NCBI GenBank assembly: GCA_032622095.1
Contig: CP136064.1
Span: 260,813,863 to 260,877,862 of the forward strand
DNA length: 64,000 nucleotides
From: Siphonodentalium dalli
Lineage: Eukaryota; Mollusca; Scaphopoda; Gadilida; Siphonodentaliidae
Direction: 5' to 3'
In this document: piece after piece, positions 44,968-56,345 of the stretch
How positions within the stretch are numbered: the first letter of the stretch is position 1
Layout of the letters: every line of letters starts with the position of its first letter
The notes under the pieces: model-generated
What the model was told of the DNA's origin: nothing
The model's database searches: none
The model's input: the letters and a program-made list of their open reading frames with translations, nothing else
Position numbers and translations under genes: made by a program

Positions 44968-45211
44968 CCCTTTACCCAACAAACCGGCCAAAACCGGCCA
45001 AATAAAGCTTCAACAGCCTAAAATATCTTCGGTCTGTCTCAATAGAACCATACAAATATGGATATCATTGGAACCGGCTCCTTGACCACATTGTGATAGT
45101 TACAGTTATGCCCTGTGCCAATGCATTCTCTTATATATGCGAGGCGACCTATGGTCGACTCGCATATATAAGAGAATGCATTGGCACAGGGCCGTTCTGT
45201 TGGGTAAAGGG
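44968..45211 (+). mobile_element. Family B element, single hairpin
   Basis: TTAA 44964-44967 and 45212-45215. Both ends intact. One hairpin only, and the AT-rich spacer is missing. Confidence 0.8.
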
Positions 45212-45293
45212 TTAAGAGATGTAGATCTGAAATGATCACCGTCGGCTTTTCAAAGAGACTGCAGTCAATGAATCCAAGTTTTATGACAATTAA

Positions 45294-45713
45294 AGATATT
45301 CAATCTGATTAAACGCTCCTAAATCACTATTTCTTTGGCTTTGGGGGTAAAAAATATTTGATTCGAGTCGAGGAACCCACCCATAAAAGCTCAGAGTGAT
45401 CAGATATCGATTTTTGAAGTTTGTTAATTTTTGAAGACAAAATTGAGGGTGTAAGATGGATAACTCTAAAATCAAGTGGTTATTATTGTTAATAGTAACC
45501 ACTTGATTTTCGAGTTATCCATCTTATAACTGCAATTTGTCCGTTTGAGCACGTGGTTCTGGTCCACATCTCCAAAAATTAACAAACTTTAAAAATTTAT
45601 ATCTGATCACTCTTGAGCTTTGGTGGGTGGGTTCCTCGACTCGAATAAAATATTTTTTACCCCCAAAGCCAAAGAAATAGTAATTTAGGAGCGTCTAATA
45701 TGATTCAGTACCT
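45294..45713. mobile_element. Family D TTAA element, full palindrome
   Basis: TTAA 45290-45293 and 45714-45717. Two ~200-bp arms (ACTATTTCTTTGGCTTTGGG and complement) meet near 45485 at AACCACTTGATT. Predicted to fold as one long hairpin. Confidence 0.85.
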
Positions 45714-45807
45714 TTAAGATTGCTCTTTCAGCTAATATTTCCCCCTGATAGGAGTACAGTCCTCATTATACCTGTAACAGTGTTTCAAAGGTCTTTAATG
45801 CCATTTA

Positions 45808-46021
45808 CAGTAATGCTCTAAATAATCGACTCCTTAACCACAGAATAATTATGGGTAATTTTTTCAGGATTTAGCTGGAAATATGGCTTGTTGCCATTCA
45901 TCGGAAAGCTCTCACTGAGAGATTTCCGATGAATGCCAACAAGCCATATTTCCGACTATATCCTGAAAAATTACCCATAATTCTGCTGTGGTTAAGGAGT
46001 CAATTATTTAGAGCATTACTG
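45808..46021. mobile_element. Family A palindromic MITE
   Basis: 214 bp, TA flanks, ends CAGTAATGCTCTAAATAATC and GAGCATTACTG. Confidence 0.85.
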
Positions 46022-46469
46022 TATCTTTTAACATCCGGTGAGAACCCAAGTAATTGATATTTATTTGCTTTTATAGGATTTATTTATCATATGCTAATTA
46101 GTATTCATTTGTCAGTTTATATTTCCTTTTTTCATTTATATCTCCTGTAATTTGTATAGATCCATATATATATGTATAAGTTTTGAAGAAAGTCGACGTA
46201 TAAAAATGTATACACTATGCCAGACTTGTGATTTTACTCTGTTGGATATAAGATGCTCGTAAATGAACTAAGAATATTATGCGCAAATATAGTCTGCGCT
46301 GAATTTAGTAAATTATTATAGTCGTTTAATATACAATTATACACGCTTCATTCTAATCCAGCATAAAATATTTTTGGTGAGAAAAATGAACTAAGATCTA
46401 TGGGAGGTAACTCTAGGAACTAATATCTATGAGAGATAACTCTATAGGTTTTACAATCTGTGGGAGCCA
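46022..46469. other. Unassigned sequence
   Basis: Contains a short repeated phrase AACTAAGATCTATGGGAGG (near 46390 and 46828, with a related copy between). No exon. Confidence 0.4.
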
Positions 46470-46478
46470 ACATTACTG

Positions 46479-46813
46479 CAAACTCCAGGCAGAATTATCT
46501 CCCATCGCTCCGCTGAGATACCACTGCCATAATGACATTAATTGGTAAGGAATTCTTACGTGTTTTTAGTTCTTATGTTTTAGGATTAAAATTGTCTATC
46601 TCAGTTCATATTGTTCTTATCAATACCGAAAGAATTACCATTATTGCAAACTTTATAAAAAATTTGGTGGTCAAAACAAGATAATAGGTGACTAAATAGT
46701 AGTAAATACAGTTCCGCGACGATATGTAAAAATAGATTTATCGTCGGCAAAGTACACTCATTGTGGCAGTGATATATCGCAGCGATAGCATAGAGGGCGC
46801 TGTATGGAGTTTG
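46479..46813. mobile_element. Singleton element M, 9-bp target duplication
   Basis: A 335-bp segment with ends CAAACTCCAGGCAG and CTGTATGGAGTTTG (12 of 14 complementary). Flanked by ACATTACTG at 46470-46478 and 46814-46822. Superfamily not assigned; 9-bp duplications are typical of Mutator-type and some other elements. Confidence 0.65.
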
Positions 46814-46996
46814 ACATTACTGTAGGAACTAAGATCTATGGGAGGTAACTCTATAAGAACTAGAGAGTTCAGACTTAAAGTTGCTTAATATATTGAGAGC
46901 TGATAACATCTCATGCAGTACATTTTATGGTGTTTCAGAAACATGTCCCTACCCATATTGTATTATTGTCATTTTTTGTAAATATGTGACCTAAAA

Positions 46997-47080
46997 ACAT
47001 CCAAGCCTGGATTAAGTGCGTCTAGCATGGCGGGCCAGCATAACCAAATCCCCCTCTGTGGACCTTAATTATTAAATAGT
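46997..47080. mobile_element. Decayed family F fragment
   Basis: CCAAGCCTGGATTAAGTG followed by GGCGGGCCAGCATAACC and CCCCCTCTGTGGACC. Confidence 0.45.
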
Positions 47081-47108
47081 GACCAGACTCCCGGAAAACT
47101 GAACCCAA

Positions 47109-47512
47109 AAATCATACAAATTGTAAATATTGAGGGTTCCAAGCAGTGTTAGTAAAAAACATAACAATTCAAAATATTTCAGGCTGTGTTTAAAAACATA
47201 CAAATTCAAAATATTTCAGGCTGTGTTTAAAAACATACAAATTCAAAATATTCAGGGTTCCAAGCAGTGTTAGTAAAAAACATAACAATTCAAAATATTC
47301 AGGGTTCCAAGCAGTGTTAGTGAAAAACATAACAATTCAAAATATTCAGGGTTCCAAGCAGTGTTAGTAAAAAACATAACAATTCAAAATATTCAGGGTT
47401 CCAAGCAGTGTTAGTAAAAAACATAACAATTCAAAATATTCAGGGTTCCAAGCAGTGTTAGTAAAAAACATAACAATTCAAAATATTCAGGGTTCCAGGC
47501 CGTGTTAGTCAC
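47109..47512. repeat. ~47-bp minisatellite, about eight copies
   Basis: Unit AAAAAACATAACAATTCAAA plus ATATTCAGGGTTCCAAGCAG plus TGTTAGT. Early units lack TTCCAAG and read TTTCAGGCTGTG instead. Confidence 0.9.
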
Positions 47513-47621
47513 AAAATTGATCTTATAGTTTGTTTCTAAAGAAAAATCCAAAAAGTTCCACCTTGAAATTTATGGTTATTTTTATTTTTTGTTTCAATGA
47601 ATTAGAGGGACACGGAGATAA

Positions 47622-47704
47622 ATTAGCATTAATTTCCCATTAAGATTGCTCTGTTGGTATTTATTAGCATTAATTTCCCATTAAGATTGCTCTGTTGGTA
47701 TTTT
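47622..47704. repeat. 41-bp tandem duplication
   Basis: ATTAGCATTAATTTCCCATT and following 21 bp occur twice without change. Confidence 0.85.
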
Positions 47705-47815
47705 AACTTGATAAAAACAAAAACTACTCTTATAAAATACTTTTTTCATAAGAAAAGAGAGGTATACAAAATTGTAATGTTTACACACATGAATATTCAG
47801 TGGAAGAATTATTAA

Positions 47816-48045
47816 CCCTTTCATGACGGGAACTTCTTAAAATTTTTGTTAAAACCCTGTGCCAATGCATTCTCCTATATATGCGAGTCTCCCATAGAGA
47901 TCCTCGCATATACAAGAAATACATTGGTCTAACAATATTTACCATGACCTTGTAAGCCAGTGCAATCTCTCATACATGCGAGGCTCCCTATGGGAGACTT
48001 GCATATATAAGAGAATGCACCATCATAGCTCTCGTCATGAAAGGG
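47816..48045. mobile_element. Family E TTAA element
   Basis: TTAA 47812-47815 and 48046-48049. Ends CCCTTTCATGACGGG and CTCGTCATGAAAGGG. Both hairpins present, slightly decayed. Confidence 0.8.
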
Positions 48046-48219
48046 TTAAGGATGTTGTTGTAATCGACGGTTTTGAGCTCTGAATATATCTTTACACCCA
48101 TCCTCATGGGATTACTCTTTAAGATCTGAAACTTTACTCATGCCGTACAGTTTGTTCTCCACTTATGCATTTAGCAATCTGCCAACAGCTTATAAGTGAA
48201 ATGTAAATGCGTTTCTTAA

Positions 48220-48468
48220 AGGTACTCAATCCGATCAGACGCTCCTAAATTATTGTTTCTTTGGCTTCAGGGGTAAAAAATATTTGATTCGAGTCGAGGA
48301 ACCTACCCATCAAAGCTCAAGAGTGATCAGATATAAATTATTGAAGTTTGTTATTTCAATGGTTTCTGGGCCAGAAGCACAAGGTCAAACGGACGGTCTT
48401 GTAGATAAAGATGGATAACTCTAAAATCAAGTGGTAATAATAGGAGCATCTGATCGGATTGAGTACCT
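48220..48468. mobile_element. Family D element, short palindromic form
   Basis: TTAA 48216-48219 and 48469-48472. Ends AGGTACTCAATCCGATCAG and CTGATCGGATTGAGTACC. The left arm is long, the right arm mostly deleted. Confidence 0.75.
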
Positions 48469-48472
48469 TTAA

Positions 48473-48712
48473 CCCTTTCACCCTTTCATGACAACATCTG
48501 CATTGGTGCAGCATTAAAGATCCTGTGCCAGTGCATTCTCTTATATATACGAGCCTCCCACGAGGATCCTGGTATATATAAGAGAATGCAATGGCTTACA
48601 AGGTGAAGGTAAATATTGTTAGGCCAATGCATTCTCTTAAATATGTGAGGCGCCCTATGAGAATGCATTGGCACATTTCGCAAAATTTCAGGAAGCTCCA
48701 GTCATTGAAGGG
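48473..48712. mobile_element. Family E element abutting D
   Basis: Shares TTAA 48469-48472 with the D element; right TTAA 48713-48716. Left end CCCTTTCACCCTTTCATGAC carries a small duplication. Second hairpin truncated. Confidence 0.75.
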
Positions 48713-48716
48713 TTAA

Positions 48717-49347
48717 GGTTTAAATAGACAGTAGTTAACTGTTTTGAGTAGTGTACAGTTTTTCTCCTCGAGTGAGATGTGGAGAATTATACTTACGAGG
48801 CGTTAGCCGAGTTAAAATAATCCTCGCATCTCACAAGATGAGATAAACGGAACGATATTCAGAACTGTTGTTTTTATTATATCTTCTATACTAGTTTGTT
48901 ATCGCTCAGACCACAATGAAATACACGGTCAGACGTTATGTGTTCTTAAGCAACAACATCACCAGCAATAAGGCGCAAGGATACCGAATGACGCAAAAAT
49001 ATGATGTACTGCTGAGAGTAGAGTAACATCTTGAGAGTGGAATAACATGTTCTGTCTTCTAGGCATGGGGATACGATTTATATTTTGACGTAAAAAGTTG
49101 ATGAAAATATAATAAAAGAGATTTTCTGATCATTCATATAGACCCCTACAGTGTATTGATATGAGGTATTGATATGGTGTATTGATGAGAACATAAATCA
49201 ATCCATAAAAAGATTATATTTTTACACAATATGGGAAAAAAGTTGTAGGATGAGTTCGTAAGCCACACTAATTACCTAAACGCATTCTCAAAAAAGGTCT
49301 TCATAAAAAGCTTCAGGTCATATGCAGCATTATTCCACTGTCCTTAC
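48717..49347. other. Unassigned sequence
   Basis: Includes an imperfect inverted repeat near 48765-48840 (CGAGTGAGATGTGGAG and CCTCGCATCTCAC). No element ends found. Confidence 0.4.
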
Positions 49348-49474
49348 CACAACACAAATCCCATCTTTCATGACCAATGGCTTGGGTACACCATTTGCCA
49401 GGGTAGGATTTGTGATCAATATCACAATCTTTGGACACTTTCACTTTGTCATCCTCATCCCGTCTCTTTGGACA
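49348..49474 (-). CDS. Candidate cysteine-rich exon, unidentified gene
   Basis: On the minus strand, after AG at 49475-49476, a 127-bp segment encodes CPKRRDEDDKVKVSKDCDID, then HKSYPGKWCTQAIGHERWDL and CC. It ends at a good donor G|GTAAGG (49347 downward). The frame shows coding-like composition, five cysteines and a WC-x(n)-W-x-x-CC pattern loosely reminiscent of kringle or fibronectin type II ends. An in-frame stop lies just before it, and reading through the donor meets TGA soon after. The acceptor polypyrimidine tract is weak and no partner exon was found, so it may be a lone exon of a minus-strand gene or a relic. Confidence 0.45.
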
Positions 49475-49510
49475 CTAAGCATGCTATAATGTTATCATGT
49501 AAGATGATAA

Positions 49511-49752
49511 CCCTTTCATGACAGGGGGCTGCGCTGGTGCATGATTAAAGATCATGTGACAGTGCATTCTTTTATATATGCGAGCCTCGGTTATATAAGA
49601 GAATGCACTGGCTTACAAGGTGAAAGTAAACATTATTAGGCCAATGTGTTCTCTTATATATGCAAGGCTCCCTATGGGAGACTCGCATATATAAGAGAAT
49701 GCATTGGCACAGGGTTTTCGCAAAATTTCAGGATTCTCCAGTCATGGAAGGG
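49511..49752. mobile_element. Family E element
   Basis: Left flank GATAA (decayed TTAA), then CCCTTTCATGACAGGGGG. Right end CAGTCATGGAAGGG before TTAA 49753-49756. Two hairpins. Confidence 0.75.
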
Positions 49753-50112
49753 TTAATTAAATACATGGTAGATATGCGTTCATGCTAATCCATTGTTGGA
49801 GAATTGTCTGTGTGGTATACTTGCTATTTTATTTCATTTCAACTTTCAATACTCTTTACTCTTAGTTTTTCCCATGTTGTATTAAATTATTTATCCTTTT
49901 TACAAATATTATTTTATAGAATAATATTGATACCAGACTAAAATATTTTATAAAAATTTAGATCAATTGGCTTTAACTTGCTCTACTTTCATGTTTAAAT
50001 CAATTTGATTGAACCTCGATGTTAAAATCATTGCATTTTTACAGGAATTAAATATTTCAATGTGATTTGCATATCTCTACTTACAGATTACAATGGATAG
50101 AGGATGTGACAC

Positions 50113-50948
50113 CAAGTCTGGATTTAGTTGTATCTGACATTTGCGGGCTAGCATCACTAAATTCACCCTCTGGGGACCTTATTCTGCTTAGGCCTCATCT
50201 GCTATGGGAGACCTGGGATCAGATTGAAGTTCCCCAGTTGAAGTTGGTGATTTTCACCCATTAGTCACCTCAATTATGCAATATATCTTCTGCAAATTAA
50301 CCCTTTACCCAACAGAAGGGCCCTGTGCCAATGCATTCTCTTATATATGCGAGTCGACCATAGGTCGCCTCGCATATATAAGAGAATGCATTGGCTTAAC
50401 ACATTAAAAATTATAAAATTGTTAAAGAATGTAAGAAAAAATGGTAAAAAGTGTTAAAAAAAAAATATTGTTTTTAGGCCAATGCATTCTCTTATATATG
50501 CGAGGCGACCTATGGTCGACTCGCATATATAAGAGAATGCATTGGCACAGGGCATAACTGTAACTATCTCAATGTGGTCAAGGAGCCGGTTCCAATGATA
50601 TCCATATTTGTATGGTTTTATTGAGACAGACCCAAGATAATTTAGGCTGTTGCAGCTTTTTTTGGCCGGTTTGTTGGGTAAAGGGTTAAAATTAGGGGAT
50701 ATAGAAACTGATAATTAGGGGATATAGAAACTGATAATTAGGGGATATAGAAACTGAACAGAAAGGAAAAAGTATCTAAAACAATGTTAACTTGAGACTG
50801 TAGATACTTCTCAGAAGATGAGGCCTAAGCAGAATGAGGTCCTCGGAGGGTGAATTTAATTATGCTAGCCCACTGCAGGATAGCATCACTAAATTCACCC
50901 TCTGAGGACCTCATTCTGCAAATGTCAGACACACTATATCTAGGCTTG
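50113..50948. mobile_element. Family F MITE interrupted by family B
   Basis: Ends CAAGTCTGGATTTAG and TATATCTAGGCTTG. Flanks TGTGACAC (50105-50112) and TATGACAC (50949-50956) match at seven of eight. The F core is split at TTAA by B, and a 24-bp unit (AATTAGGGGATATAGAAACT) is triplicated after the insert. Confidence 0.75.
50301..50685 (-). mobile_element. Family B TTAA element nested in F
   Basis: TTAA 50297-50300 and 50686-50689. Two hairpins; CCGGTT-rich end on the right. Confidence 0.85.
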
Positions 50949-51067
50949 TATGACACTTCATCAAAGCAATAAATTGTTATTATTTACAACTTGTTTCGAT
51001 TGTATGGCAACAATGATGATCATGAATTTGAAGAGCATAACTCAAGAAATAATCTTCATATCTTTAA

Positions 51068-51348
51068 CCCTTTACCCAACAAAACGGCCAAAAACGGCCA
51101 AATAAAGCTTCAACAGCCTAAAATATCTTCGGTCTGTCTCAATAAAACCATACAAATATGGATATCATTGGAACCGGTTCATTGACCACATTGTGATGCT
51201 TACAGTTATGCCCTGTGCCAATGCATTCTCTTATATATGCGAGTCGACCATAGGTCGCCTCGCATATATAAGAGAATGCATTGGCCTATGGTCGACTCGC
51301 ATATATAAGAGAATGCATTGGCACAGGGCCCTTCTGTTGGGTAAAGGG
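51068..51348 (+). mobile_element. Family B element, collapsed hairpins
   Basis: TTAA 51064-51067 and 51349-51352. The two hairpins are fused into about 1.5 with the AT spacer lost. Confidence 0.8.
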
Positions 51349-51390
51349 TTAAGACATATTATGGACTTGTTTGAGTGTGTAAAACTGATA

Positions 51391-51718
51391 AGTTAGTACC
51401 CAGGTACTATGTCAACCTGGTAAATATAGCATTCTACTAACATTGCCGAAAATTTCATAGAAATCGACCATACCACTCCATAGAAAATATCGTCTGTACT
51501 ATGCTCAATTGTAAATATTTACATCTCGATTCGGGACGCAACTATCTGCGATAAACTAACAAAAATGATTTTGTCATCGAGAGCCATTGCATTTAATTAT
51601 TATATAAGAGTGGCGGTGTGTGTGGTCAATTTGTATTAATATTCGTAGAAATAAGAACTTTGAATAAGAATATTCTCTATTTCTATTTTATCACCCTACC
51701 GGAGTGTTTCACATCACT
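51391..51718 (-). mobile_element. Family H TTAA element
   Basis: Right end CCGGAGTGTTTCACATCACT before TTAA 51719-51722. The left limit GTTAGTACCCAGG corresponds to the right end of 7111-7446. Confidence 0.65.
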
Positions 51719-51996
51719 TTAATACGATTACAAATTATAAACACGATGGTCCAAATCACAAATATGAATCACGAAGCAATCAAGTTTTTTTGTGGTAGGC
51801 ACCACTGTGTTTATTCTGTGTTATAATATCAAGATATGAAGATTGTTTCTTATAATTATATAACATTATCGGCCTGAAATGCATTTAGAACCCCGAAATA
51901 TCGTTTCCTACATTCTGTGTTAATTTTCACCTTGTTGTATTTATTTCAAGGCATTTTTGGAACCTAAGGTCAAAATACCATTCAAGATCAGGTGTA

Positions 51997-52172
51997 CAGT
52001 AATGCTCTAAGTAATCGACTTCTTAACCACAGCAGAATTATGGGTAACTTTTCAGGATTTAGTCGGAAATATGGCTTGTTGCCATTCATCGGAAAGCTCT
52101 CCCCGACTAAATCCTGAAAAGTTACCCATAATTCTGCTGTGGTTAAGGGGTCAATTACTTAGAGCATTACTG
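51997..52172. mobile_element. Family A MITE, central deletion
   Basis: TA flanks, ends CAGTAATGCTCTAAG and GAGCATTACTG. One inner arm is deleted at CTCTCCCCGACTAAATC. Confidence 0.8.
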
Positions 52173-52217
52173 TATGTTTATTAAGCCTTCCATGGCTGGA
52201 GTTACCTCCCTTATTAA

Positions 52218-52381
52218 GCCTTCCATGACTGGAGCTTCCTGAAATTTATCGAAAACCCTGTATTATTAGGCCAATGTATTCTCTTATATATGCGAGGCTC
52301 CCTATGAAGACTCGCATATATAAGACAATGCACTGGCACAGGAACTTTAATGCTGCACCAGCAGCTCCTATCATGAAAGGG
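52218..52381. mobile_element. Family E element, one hairpin, with duplicated left tip
   Basis: TTAA 52214-52217 and 52382-52385. Left-end sequence TTAAGCCTTCCATG also occurs about 30 bp upstream. One hairpin deleted. Confidence 0.7.
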
Positions 52382-52443
52382 TTAAGATAACTAAATAAAT
52401 CTGTGCATCACAATACCGAGGCAATCAACAATCATATCTGCTA

Positions 52444-52656
52444 CAGTAATGTCCTAAATAATCGACTCCTTAACCACAGCAGAATTATGGGTAACATTTC
52501 AGGATTTAGTCAGAAATATGGCTTGTTGCCATTCATCAGAAAGCTCTCAATGAGAGCTTTCCGATGAATGGCAACAAGCTATATTTCCATCTAAATCCTG
52601 AAAAGTTACCCATAATTCTACTGTGGTTAAGGTGTCGATTATTCAGGGCATTACTG
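52444..52656. mobile_element. Family A palindromic MITE
   Basis: 213 bp, TA flanks, ends CAGTAATGTCCTAAATAATC and GGGCATTACTG. Confidence 0.85.
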
Positions 52657-52658
52657 TA

Positions 52659-53161
52659 CATTTGTAAAATGATTGTCCGTATCATCACTAATCCTTGAGA
52701 TTCAACTTTAAAGTTGCTTCAGTCTGCGATAATTTCATAGGTTCGTAGTCGTTCTTGTATAACTCTTTATGATGAATCTCACTGGGGTTTTATGATGTAT
52801 GTTTTATCAAGGAAATCTGCCGCCCACATAATTTTGTCGGTGTATCAGATTGTGTTCTTAAGAACTTGAAATAATACTAACACTTTTTTTTTTTGTCTCA
52901 ATAATTTTTGTCAGTTTTCAGGAAATGTTGTATATATCACTTCCTTGCTACATAATTTATGAAGCATGCCAAAAATTGTAAATATTTGTAACGGCATCTG
53001 TGCTGGTACTGACATGGCTACGTCGTATTGGTTATACTTATATGAAGTAAGAGTAAGAAAAGTATTGGAAAGAAAATTGATGTACAAACTTTCCAACAAT
53101 TTTGTGCATGTACGACAGATACACATGTACGACAGATACACATGCTGGCAGACAAATGATA
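52659..53161. other. Unassigned sequence
   Basis: Contains a short duplication ATGTACGACAGATACACATG near 53106-53145. Small frames on both strands overlap and look like chance. Confidence 0.4.
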
Positions 53162-53169
53162 GTAATAGA

Positions 53170-53611
53170 CAAGCCTGCAAATAGGGTGCCTGTCATTTAC
53201 AGAATGAGGTCCCCAGAGGGTGAATTTAGTGACGCTACCCCGCATAGCGGGCTAGCATCACTAAATTCACCCTCTGGAGACCTCATTCTGCTTAGGCCTC
53301 ATCATCTTGGAAGTATCTACAGTATCAAATTAACATTGTTTTTAGTTTTTCCCTTCTGGGAAGTTTCTATATCCCCTAATTTGCAGCAGATAAAATGCAT
53401 AATCGAGGTTCCCAATGGGTGAACATCACCAACTTCAACTGGGGAACTTCAATCTGATCCTAGGTCTGCCATAGCAGTTGAGAGCCTTAGCAGAATGAGG
53501 TCCCCAGAGGGTGAATTTAGTGATGTAAGCCCGCTATGCGGGATAGCGTCACTAAATTCACCCTCTGGGGACCTCATTCTGCAAATGACAGACACGCTAT
53601 TTGCAGACTTG
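53170..53611. mobile_element. Family F MITE, 442 bp, perfect 8-bp duplication
   Basis: Ends CAAGCCTGCAAATAG and CTATTTGCAGACTTG, flanked by GTAATAGA at 53162-53169 and 53612-53619. Both hairpins and core intact. The reference copy for the long form. Confidence 0.9.
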
Positions 53612-53991
53612 GTAATAGAAGCTCTGGAGTTTAAAGGAGTTTATTTTATTCTTCTTTGGGGTGAGTCGTAATAACAGGTTCCGGATCATCACTGCTTTTA
53701 CAAACCTATGTTGCCCGCTGAGAGACGTATGGGTGACCAATGTCCAGCTCTAAAGTATCGACAATGGAGCTTTCCACACATAAGTGGGAGGAGCTTTCAG
53801 TTGCATTGAGAAATAATTTAGGGTGTATTTGAGCACACATGCTGTAGCCAGCTGTAGCTGTGGCTTATAAGATATGTACAGTAGAAAGCTACAGCGGCCA
53901 GGGAAATAAATGGCGACTATCACTAAAGTGACTAAACATTGTATTCCGACTCTGATAGGGGCATTTCTTATCAGGGAGATATTTTTAGTCG

Positions 53992-54952
53992 AGTTTTTTT
54001 CCAAAACTCGACTTATAGTTTGATGAGGGACGGTGGACAGGCGGGCGGCGTGTTTTGCTTATAACTCAACCGTTTATTGACGGATTAAAAGAAATTTTGG
54101 TGTGTGAGTACATATCCATGCACGTAAGCTGCAGACAAATCGGGTTTGTCCGCACATTTATTACAGAGTTATGGCCCTTTGCCATTTTTCACTGATTTTA
54201 GGCTCGTTAGCGCAACAATTTCAACAAACGTTAACTGATTCAATTGAAATTTGGGATATAGGTGTCTCCCAAGAATATCTCGGACGAGTTCGAAAACCGG
54301 GCTGGTCTGATAAAATTTGATAGAGTTATGGCCCTTAATTAGTCATTTTTCACGAATTTTCAGCTCGTTAGCGCGATAACTTCAACAAACGTTATCCGAT
54401 TTGATTGAAATTTGGTATATAGGTGTCTCCCAAGAATATCTCGGTCGAGTTCGAAAACCGGCCAGGTCCGATAAAATTTGATAGAGTTATGGCCCTTAAT
54501 TAGTCATTTTTCACGAATTTTCAGCTCGTTGGCGCGATAACTTCAACAAACGTTATCCGATTTGATTGAAATTTTGATATATAGGTGTCTCCCAAGAATA
54601 CCTCGGACGAGTTAGAAAACCGGCCCGGTCCGATAAAATTTGATAGAGTTATGGTCCTTAAGTAGTCATTTTGTACGAATTTTGAGCTCGTTAGCACGAT
54701 AACTTCAACAAACGTCATCTGATTCAACTAAAATTTGGTATATAAGTGTCTTCCAATAATATCCTGGACGAGTTCGAAAACCAGCCTGGCCCAATAAAAT
54801 TTGATAGAGTTATGGCCCTTAATTAGTCATTTTTTCGTGAATTTTTAGCTCGTTAGCGCGATAACTTCAACAAACGTCCTCCGATTTGATAAAATTTTCA
54901 CCAGCGGTAAGCCACCGAAAACGAGACACAGCATCTCTGATGCCACCTCTTG
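53992..54952 (+). mobile_element. Pearl/Helentron-like element with ~161-bp core
   Basis: Starts TTTTAGTCGAGTTTTT with inverted AAAACTCGACTTA. About five core units (CAGCTCGTTAGCGCGATAAC near 54361, 54522 and 54684). Ends with hairpin GCATCTCTGATGC followed by CACCTCTTG. Confidence 0.65.
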
Positions 54953-55289
54953 TTTTTAATACTGCTCCCTGGCCAGTGGGGACCCATAATTGTCATTTCC
55001 ATTTTGTTGGCATCGAACTAAATATTTTATATCTATGACATATTTCTTGCTTGGTGAATAATTAAACTTATTTCATAAAAATATATATAATTATATCTTG
55101 TTTATATATCCCTATTTAGAACAGATATATATTTCACATATCCTACACTTTTAAATATGAGATTTATGGAGGCATGGACTTAGTACTTGTGTTAATTGCT
55201 TCAAATGTGCTTGCTTCATTGAGCGATACCATTGGTGAATAGATATAGCAACATTATGCCGCTACACTATTATCTATCAGTCACATTCC
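54953..55289. other. Unassigned AT-rich sequence with SINE fragment
   Basis: 55168-55226 is a reverse-strand fragment of the type 1 SINE 3' part (GGAGGCATGGACTTAG). The rest is unrecognised. Confidence 0.4.
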
Positions 55290-55715
55290 AAGTTCGGAGT
55301 ACCGATACAACAGTTAGTGACCACCAGTTATGGCCGGCTGCAGCTTTCTGTAGCTTTCTACTGCGCATGCCTAGCCAGGTGTAGCCTGTGATGCTCAAAT
55401 ATACCCTTAATTAGTTTCTACAGTGTTCATATATGTGCTATTATCATACACCTGAGAAGGTACATTCTTTTCACCTTTAGTTGTGAAAATATGACCGATC
55501 TCACGCAAAATGACAAATAGTTTTATTATCATGAATAAATTTCCAACATCATGCACAAATCAATATAATTTGACAGGTAAAACACATAAGGGACAGGTGT
55601 GACACCAATTACCTCTCATGTGAAGGACTGTATTATCTGTATACTACAGTACTGATTGATTGCTATTATTTTTGTGCAATAAGCATTTATACTGACATCT
55701 ATAGATCTATTTTAA

Positions 55716-55941
55716 CCCTTTCAGTGCCAAGTTCGATTTTTGTATCAACCCATATTTCCTTGATCAAATGTATTGATTATAATAATTTGATACATTGATG
55801 GAAAGAGCTCTTAGCTCTAAGAAATGTTCTTAGTTCTTAGAGCTCTTTCCATCAATGTATCACATTATTATAATCAATAAATTTGAAAAATGATCAAGGA
55901 AATATGGGTTGATACAAAAATCGGACTTGGCACTGAAAGGG
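55716..55941. mobile_element. Family C element carrying a different palindrome
   Basis: TTAA 55712-55715 and 55942-55945. Ends CCCTTTCAGTGCCAAG and CTTGGCACTGAAAGGG. The whole element is one palindrome, with arms TTGATACATTGATGGAAAG and complement, instead of the shared hairpin of other C copies. Confidence 0.8.
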
Positions 55942-55945
55942 TTAA

Positions 55946-56337
55946 ATAATGAATTTCCTTATTTTTTTGAGTGCAATGATCTGCAGAATTTATACTGACA
56001 TCTATATATCTATCAAATTATTAATTTCCATATTTTTTAGTGCAAACGACAATTACACATAGAAATGCACAAATCATTTACAAAAACAATGTTATTTGTT
56101 GGAGGTATATAATTTTAGCATCATTTCAATTTCATCTCATCACAATGATTTTTATGTAGAGTACTTACATGTCAGCTTATCCAATCATCTACCATCATGT
56201 GTATAAATATACACATACAACTGCTAACAGTATAAACTTATAGAATTATCACATTTTGTCAAGCATCCTGCAGCAAGGCCAACAATAGTTGAATCAATTT
56301 TCATTAAAAATTCATAAAAACTTGTCACAGAATGTTT
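55946..56337. other. Unassigned AT-rich sequence
   Basis: ATACTGACATCTATAGATC-like phrases occur on both sides of the C element (near 55690 and 55995), a small local duplication. No exon. Confidence 0.4.
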
Positions 56338-56345
56338 ACTGAAAT

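Larger units (their letters stand above)
53780..55430. repeat. Inverted repeat pair flanking a HEL element
   Basis: 53808-53960 (GTAGAAAGCTACAGCGGCCA, TAGTGACTAAACA) is an imperfect reverse complement of 55290-55425 (GGCCGGCTGCAGC, GTAGCTTTCTAC). The spacer holds HEL 53992-54952 and a SINE fragment near 55168-55226. It may be the arms of an older palindromic element. Confidence 0.6.
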
